Shown piece after piece: positions 50,501 through 52,399 of a DNA stretch of 52,399 nt. The translations under genes and the position numbers were made by a program. A model generated the notes under the pieces. The model ran no database searches. It was given only the letters and a program-made list of their open reading frames with translations, and was not told where the DNA came from. This DNA comes from Tritrichomonas foetus (Eukaryota > Parabasalia > Tritrichomonadida > Tritrichomonadidae), in the NCBI GenBank assembly GCA_001839685.1, contig MLAK01000421.1, positions 1 to 52,399 of the forward strand. The letters run 5' to 3'. Numbering within the stretch: the stretch's first letter is position 1; every line of letters starts with the position of its first letter.

Positions 50501-52196
50501 TGATGCAATGAATTTATTAGATTCAGTAATTGAACCAATGACAAGCTTTTACTTTGCTCATCAAAATGATCCAACTCTGTGTCAATGTAAAAAATGCAAA
50601 AATAATTTACAATATTCTCACGGAATCGAAATTAGTTATTGTTTTTGTTCAATATATCATTACATAGAGCCAAAAAATGAACATATTCGAGTAATTGAAA
50701 AAATCATGAATCTAAACGTTCAGTTTACAAATCCGGGAAATTTCATATTCTTTCAATCTCACTTATACTTTCTCCTTTCCTACTTTAACCCGATAAAAAT
50801 TTTCCCGATTGCAGAAAATCGATTCAATGAAGTTATTGAAATACTAAATTATAAGGGTAATTGTAATTGTGCTAACAATCAGCAAAGGGTAGAATTAATT
50901 AGAAAAAACATATCGGGTTTTTTGAAAGTAATTATAGAATGTCATTCCAATTTTTTTTTAAAGATCCTTCGTGAACCAGTTTTCCAATTATTTTTAAGTG
51001 ATAATTCATTCGTCAGTGAAACAACTCAGGTTTTCTCAAAATACCTTCAAAAATACTCAATGATGTGTAGGAAACTATCTTCTTCACAAAACAGCTTACA
51101 CAACCCCCAAAGAGCAAATTTATTAGATAAATCCTTCAATAAAAATATCAATGAAAACAAAACAAAATGTGAAAGTAGTACTGCTAATGATCTTGCTGAT
51201 ATGAGTATTACAGATATTTCTCAGGAAATTGTTGAAGAAAAAAATGATATTTTTGATGACACTTTTGAAAAGGAATTTGACATTCTCATTGAAATTTCTC
51301 AAGCGATTTTAAAAATTTATATAGAAAATATTAAAATTATAATTAGTGATGGCCGCTTATTTCATTGTGTGGAAAATTTAGTTGATATTATGTCAATTGA
51401 TAATTCCACTTCACTTGTTGAAGGTGTTTTCACTTACATCGATGTGATCATTTCCAAATCTCGAGTTTTTTCAACATTTTCTATAATGATAAATGTTGTA
51501 AGTAAAAATCAAATTAAACTGACACCGAATCTTTTGAAATTAGTACCAAATTACTATATTCTTTTATATGAGAATCTCAGAAATCCAAGTGCCTTTGATG
51601 TAATTACTGATTTTATTGTCTTATGCTCTAAAATTTGCCATGAAATTGGTTTTGAGTTAGTGAATACAATTTTGTGTAAAACTATTGAATCACTTTATTT
51701 GCCATCAACCTGGAAAATAATTTCTGTTGCTTCAATGTGCTGCTTTGATTGTGATCAAGCGAAGAAAATATCTAATTTGATTGTTAAAGTTGGTTCAACA
51801 AAAGCGGAAATGATTGAAAACGAACATTTGATCAAATGCATCATAAATCTCGAAAAATTCATAAAAGATAATGATTTTGAATGGGCTTCTAATTTAGTTG
51901 ATGTAATTTTTAACTCGACAAAGCTGAATGATAATTTAATTCAATTTTGTAATACATTATATAAATGTTATTCAACTGGAAAGCTGATAGAAGTGATTGA
52001 AGATAATGTAGAATCTTTACATTTTCCTGAAAAATTTAGAGAATTCATGAAAGCATTCCATATTATTATATTGATTTTCCAAATTGATCCAGACTGTTGC
52101 AACTACTTTTTGGATAAGTATCCAAATATTGTCACTGATCAGTGGCCGGAAGAAACATTCGATTTCCAATTTTTGTTTGATTCAAATATCGATTAA
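44514..52196 (+). CDS. Giant USP9X-like ubiquitin-specific protease (family C19)
   Basis: 2560 residues, almost exactly the length of USP9X/FAM. About 1-740 and 1600-2560 are helical-repeat regions. A ubiquitin-like fold is plausible at about 750-835 (FIITIHSQFEL...STLYLHLVD). The C19 protease lies at about 1245-1560: Cys box GLRNLGSTCYMN with nucleophile C1256, EDAEEFLHILLDKLP at about 1352, LIIHLKRFDFD, and His box GGHYNAIV with H1512. FNDNDV (1526-1531) supplies the third catalytic residue. All key residues are present, so it should be active. The usual fingers-domain Cx2C pairs are not visible. A cysteine cluster occurs later instead, at about 2022-2050 (CQCKKC...CFC). The ATG at 44514 lies in AATCATGG. 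It probably removes ubiquitin from trafficking or signalling proteins. Substrates are unknown. Confidence 0.95.
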   Translation: MDQLLKEARIPENQEICFDKMKEILLNYLTTDNLFSCQKDDEINNFFKKDFFRLITFLTNSFSEEYGDFYINNKILELIPIFYDIILKKNSNICKSFSLLTLKLENIKNYPSSMLESLFPEDKILELFSIYQKNPNFEILDIILEATICSLNKLDQPNSATSQNNFNLIIGNQFFLAFQEIFVNVLDFLCTRFDYNQCIYLIITRVFTNLEKFYSFLNLVNSHQENNKNDTIYFIDENLIEKFYFSLFESHLKVLQSESMEKQLYSAQKFSYFHHNFSFFSQWVEKSKPLIKFNNIEGHDNVQFEITKIIRIICQFQQIDEETLNSLIFRIENSDSSQKKIFMEHFAIAASFAHELIVYKVIQKFINDINTDINHINREKQKYNLNDIDENKNITEKNDFSEKNMNHVNDFKGLDDVNSMINYSNCVLLGICAINLLKTQPNISNYIIEYIESKYSTDMTFIKVLEDIYEHSPNHRNSMMIKCINQFKCVNQEGNKGNSIPESTFLMMFSILNLFDQDESSNLLEYLIMYNPDFIDNTKFDELIFKICMKCQIPLKEEQKDFIVRFMTKSIERSDLIFEIIQKRGIYIFANNHWISVVKSLSNNKIKELFVVFMKNIFPYIYNIANEVTIMKDLITFSLKYLTSLLIEYSNENYTSNNGNESNFKFMNSLIFDCLYSILLYIIPGEREFYIVLLVNELYKESNIILDSFSLDVHSLANYLKFIRKIICKFEYMIDISQIGYKRHRPIKRSPDTFIITIHSQFELDTPNNDLLLYVTPKNTIREIISSICMIKKYYDSNAISLTMNNSTNYLDLDTTLEENGILNTSTLYLHLVDALHISHSFLLITHFIYSNLRKIYDYLESLIANIPNEMKFIKEYFKLLSILPTFDKMKNQMINANYIKNIITTDNHYRLFVLQEISDRLKDGQYLQFFTQNKFFSDIKSILSKNLNEKLLLEIVTILNFEEKIDSLNQTQNLEITSILINKFMEVKYLATQIQIIKYLNKLRQFENSINNKENGQNSVSEEDYGKEPIQEMIASNDSFLKLCSFPSNGNEIDGYSINYSKNNHSDTYLKMELSDHIDNLFSSFSQETKIAIFDKLIMFLNDAINLEGNPSNYFSRLLSVMIISEENDFLEDVFLECVSQLDEIDSKDFNHIAYFIGKILELDQQCILNLDDERIFYLIDLAFNDFNNMHQDAIFSILKPIITRNNQNKIDNNDYYSAINEYIQSFETDRWNYSPSVHQKKCEFCGLRNLGSTCYMNSIFQILANNKGFLNRLLSYSANISHTGNNEITKNHSTENGVCTHKSDKSLLTDHLTEIFAKLEYSINGYVDTEPFSNYWKIEEYPPFDIRIQEDAEEFLHILLDKLPKYVTEPLSGKNTNTFEGISVNFERTLEEEFYTISIPLSDSFSESMKTFTKPIIFANNNKYNAENLGKIDAKRTTKIIKLPDTLIIHLKRFDFDVKQGKRTKLNDEFNFPDKFNILDYFPDIELNNDQTTFILTGIVTHSGTAEGGHYNAIVKKNNEWICFNDNDVSKIDDEKFIEISKGKKNSQIAAYLLVYEKDQNFQNENQILKYDDELIQQILSENERLKQIQSLFTTPMALFFLNLENPSLLANFYIRVFCHSSLSMHSTKFSDAIINYFGKENIQSSTSNNTSKQISNITSNQNSQICCIFNNQHLHVFNALINAPDDIAASLVNIVSTICTFAQANQIRNITFNLFDYVANYISSWRVLERFGDIVDSFVSSHLNESISLKYPEAIINLVSSFYKSQPGKVAMKFVNLSSFFHSLFLLNDFTDKRLVNQFFDKYSFQIKESKFYKDYFAHITDYNLNNFDQLKSSTFQDLNQIPPVELLNKVPTQNKQINIKIPRFNNISFKINSQKEKNSTESVGNRFKLLNQELSDTYSIIIDKISNNKEFIAFVKNHDEINYDLFMNSLLEKIDDNSNLILTIPVILFYFLLSRYQSLRSIGMHEISWYIENMMIYQNTKLKENKLTILVDDAMNLLDSVIEPMTSFYFAHQNDPTLCQCKKCKNNLQYSHGIEISYCFCSIYHYIEPKNEHIRVIEKIMNLNVQFTNPGNFIFFQSHLYFLLSYFNPIKIFPIAENRFNEVIEILNYKGNCNCANNQQRVELIRKNISGFLKVIIECHSNFFLKILREPVFQLFLSDNSFVSETTQVFSKYLQKYSMMCRKLSSSQNSLHNPQRANLLDKSFNKNINENKTKCESSTANDLADMSITDISQEIVEEKNDIFDDTFEKEFDILIEISQAILKIYIENIKIIISDGRLFHCVENLVDIMSIDNSTSLVEGVFTYIDVIISKSRVFSTFSIMINVVSKNQIKLTPNLLKLVPNYYILLYENLRNPSAFDVITDFIVLCSKICHEIGFELVNTILCKTIESLYLPSTWKIISVASMCCFDCDQAKKISNLIVKVGSTKAEMIENEHLIKCIINLEKFIKDNDFEWASNLVDVIFNSTKLNDNLIQFCNTLYKCYSTGKLIEVIEDNVESLHFPEKFREFMKAFHIIILIFQIDPDCCNYFLDKYPNIVTDQWPEETFDFQFLFDSNID

Positions 52197-52277
52197 TATT
52201 TACATTTTGTGTTAATTTTATAAAAGAGCAATTGAAATTCTTTCCTGTTTGTTACATTATATCTGTGAGAACATTGT

Positions 52278-52399
52278 TATTTATAATCATATTCTTATTT
52301 ATAATCATATTCTTATTTATAATCATATTCTTATTTATAATCATATTCTTATTTATAATCATATTCTTATTTATAATCATATTCTTATTTATAATCATA
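52278..52399. repeat. 18-bp minisatellite running off the window end
   Basis: Tandem copies of TTATTTATAATCATATTC, nearly identical, begin about 80 bases after the USP stop and continue to the last base. At least six copies are visible and the true length is unknown. Confidence 0.9.

Noticed and set aside
1..52399. CRISPR arrays, prokaryotic operons, ribosome binding sites, tRNA genes
   Set aside because: Repeats are contiguous minisatellites without spacers; genes are monocistronic eukaryotic families; no T-arm/anticodon pattern was found by eye on either strand.

Overview
The window looks like nuclear DNA of a trichomonad protist, most likely Tritrichomonas or a close relative. The evidence is strongly AT-rich sequence, 18 protein-gene loci that need no introns, very short apparent 5' leaders with trichomonad-type initiator (Inr) motifs (TCAYT/A) just before the ATG, several stop codons overlapping TAAA (the trichomonad poly(A) signal), and typical trichomonad families: Pmp-like beta-helix surface proteins, a bacterial-type NADP-dependent ADH and an ankyrin relic. 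The species call is inference. There is no operon structure, CRISPR, rRNA or recognisable tRNA. Four single ambiguous bases and one 204-base run of N mark assembly limits.

Layout. 1-1565 is decayed sequence with a pseudogene-like stretch. 1566-2576 (+) is a short CCA-adding-enzyme-like protein. 2752-5367 (-) is an RCC1-like propeller joined to a long coiled coil, and 6080-8626 (-) is a large coiled-coil protein sharing a divergent promoter with a Pmp-like membrane protein (9173-10438 +). 11048-12403 (+) is a condensation-fold (HxxxD) acyltransferase, followed by an ankyrin relic and a TBC Rab-GAP (13553-14587 +). 15178-16307 (-) is a Mei2-like RNA-binding gene split by a frameshift. 16892-24091 (-) is a TOR kinase with an unusual Cys/His-rich insertion and a degenerate rapamycin-binding surface. 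24772-25428 (-) has an N-terminal GATA-like finger and a C-terminal RING-H2. 27174-29213 (+) is a HECT ubiquitin ligase. 30513-31592 (-) is the NADP-dependent secondary alcohol dehydrogenase, with visibly different base use.

A 4.1 kb gene-poor stretch follows. Then come a low-complexity protein with three copies of an R-F-x-I-x-x-x-P-[RK] motif (35760-36680 +), a small basic LLP/DUF2423-like protein (37121-37399 -), and two adjacent Ser-Pro-rich proteins (38868-39449 +, 40193-41161 +), the first preceded by a perfect E2F-type site. An 18-bp minisatellite containing the assembly gap comes next, then a second Pmp-like protein (41751-42995 -), a Nup35/Nup53-type RRM protein with a C-terminal membrane anchor (43382-44215 -), and a 2560-residue USP9X-like deubiquitinase (44514-52196 +). 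Another 18-bp minisatellite runs off the end.

The genes look like ordinary housekeeping and regulatory loci (ubiquitin cycle, TOR signalling, Rab traffic, nuclear pore, RNA metabolism, fermentation), not one pathway. I see no multi-gene novel system. The most interesting points are lineage-specific protein architectures: the TOR insertion, the membrane-anchored Nup35-like protein, the GATA-like plus RING-H2 protein, and the triple-motif protein.
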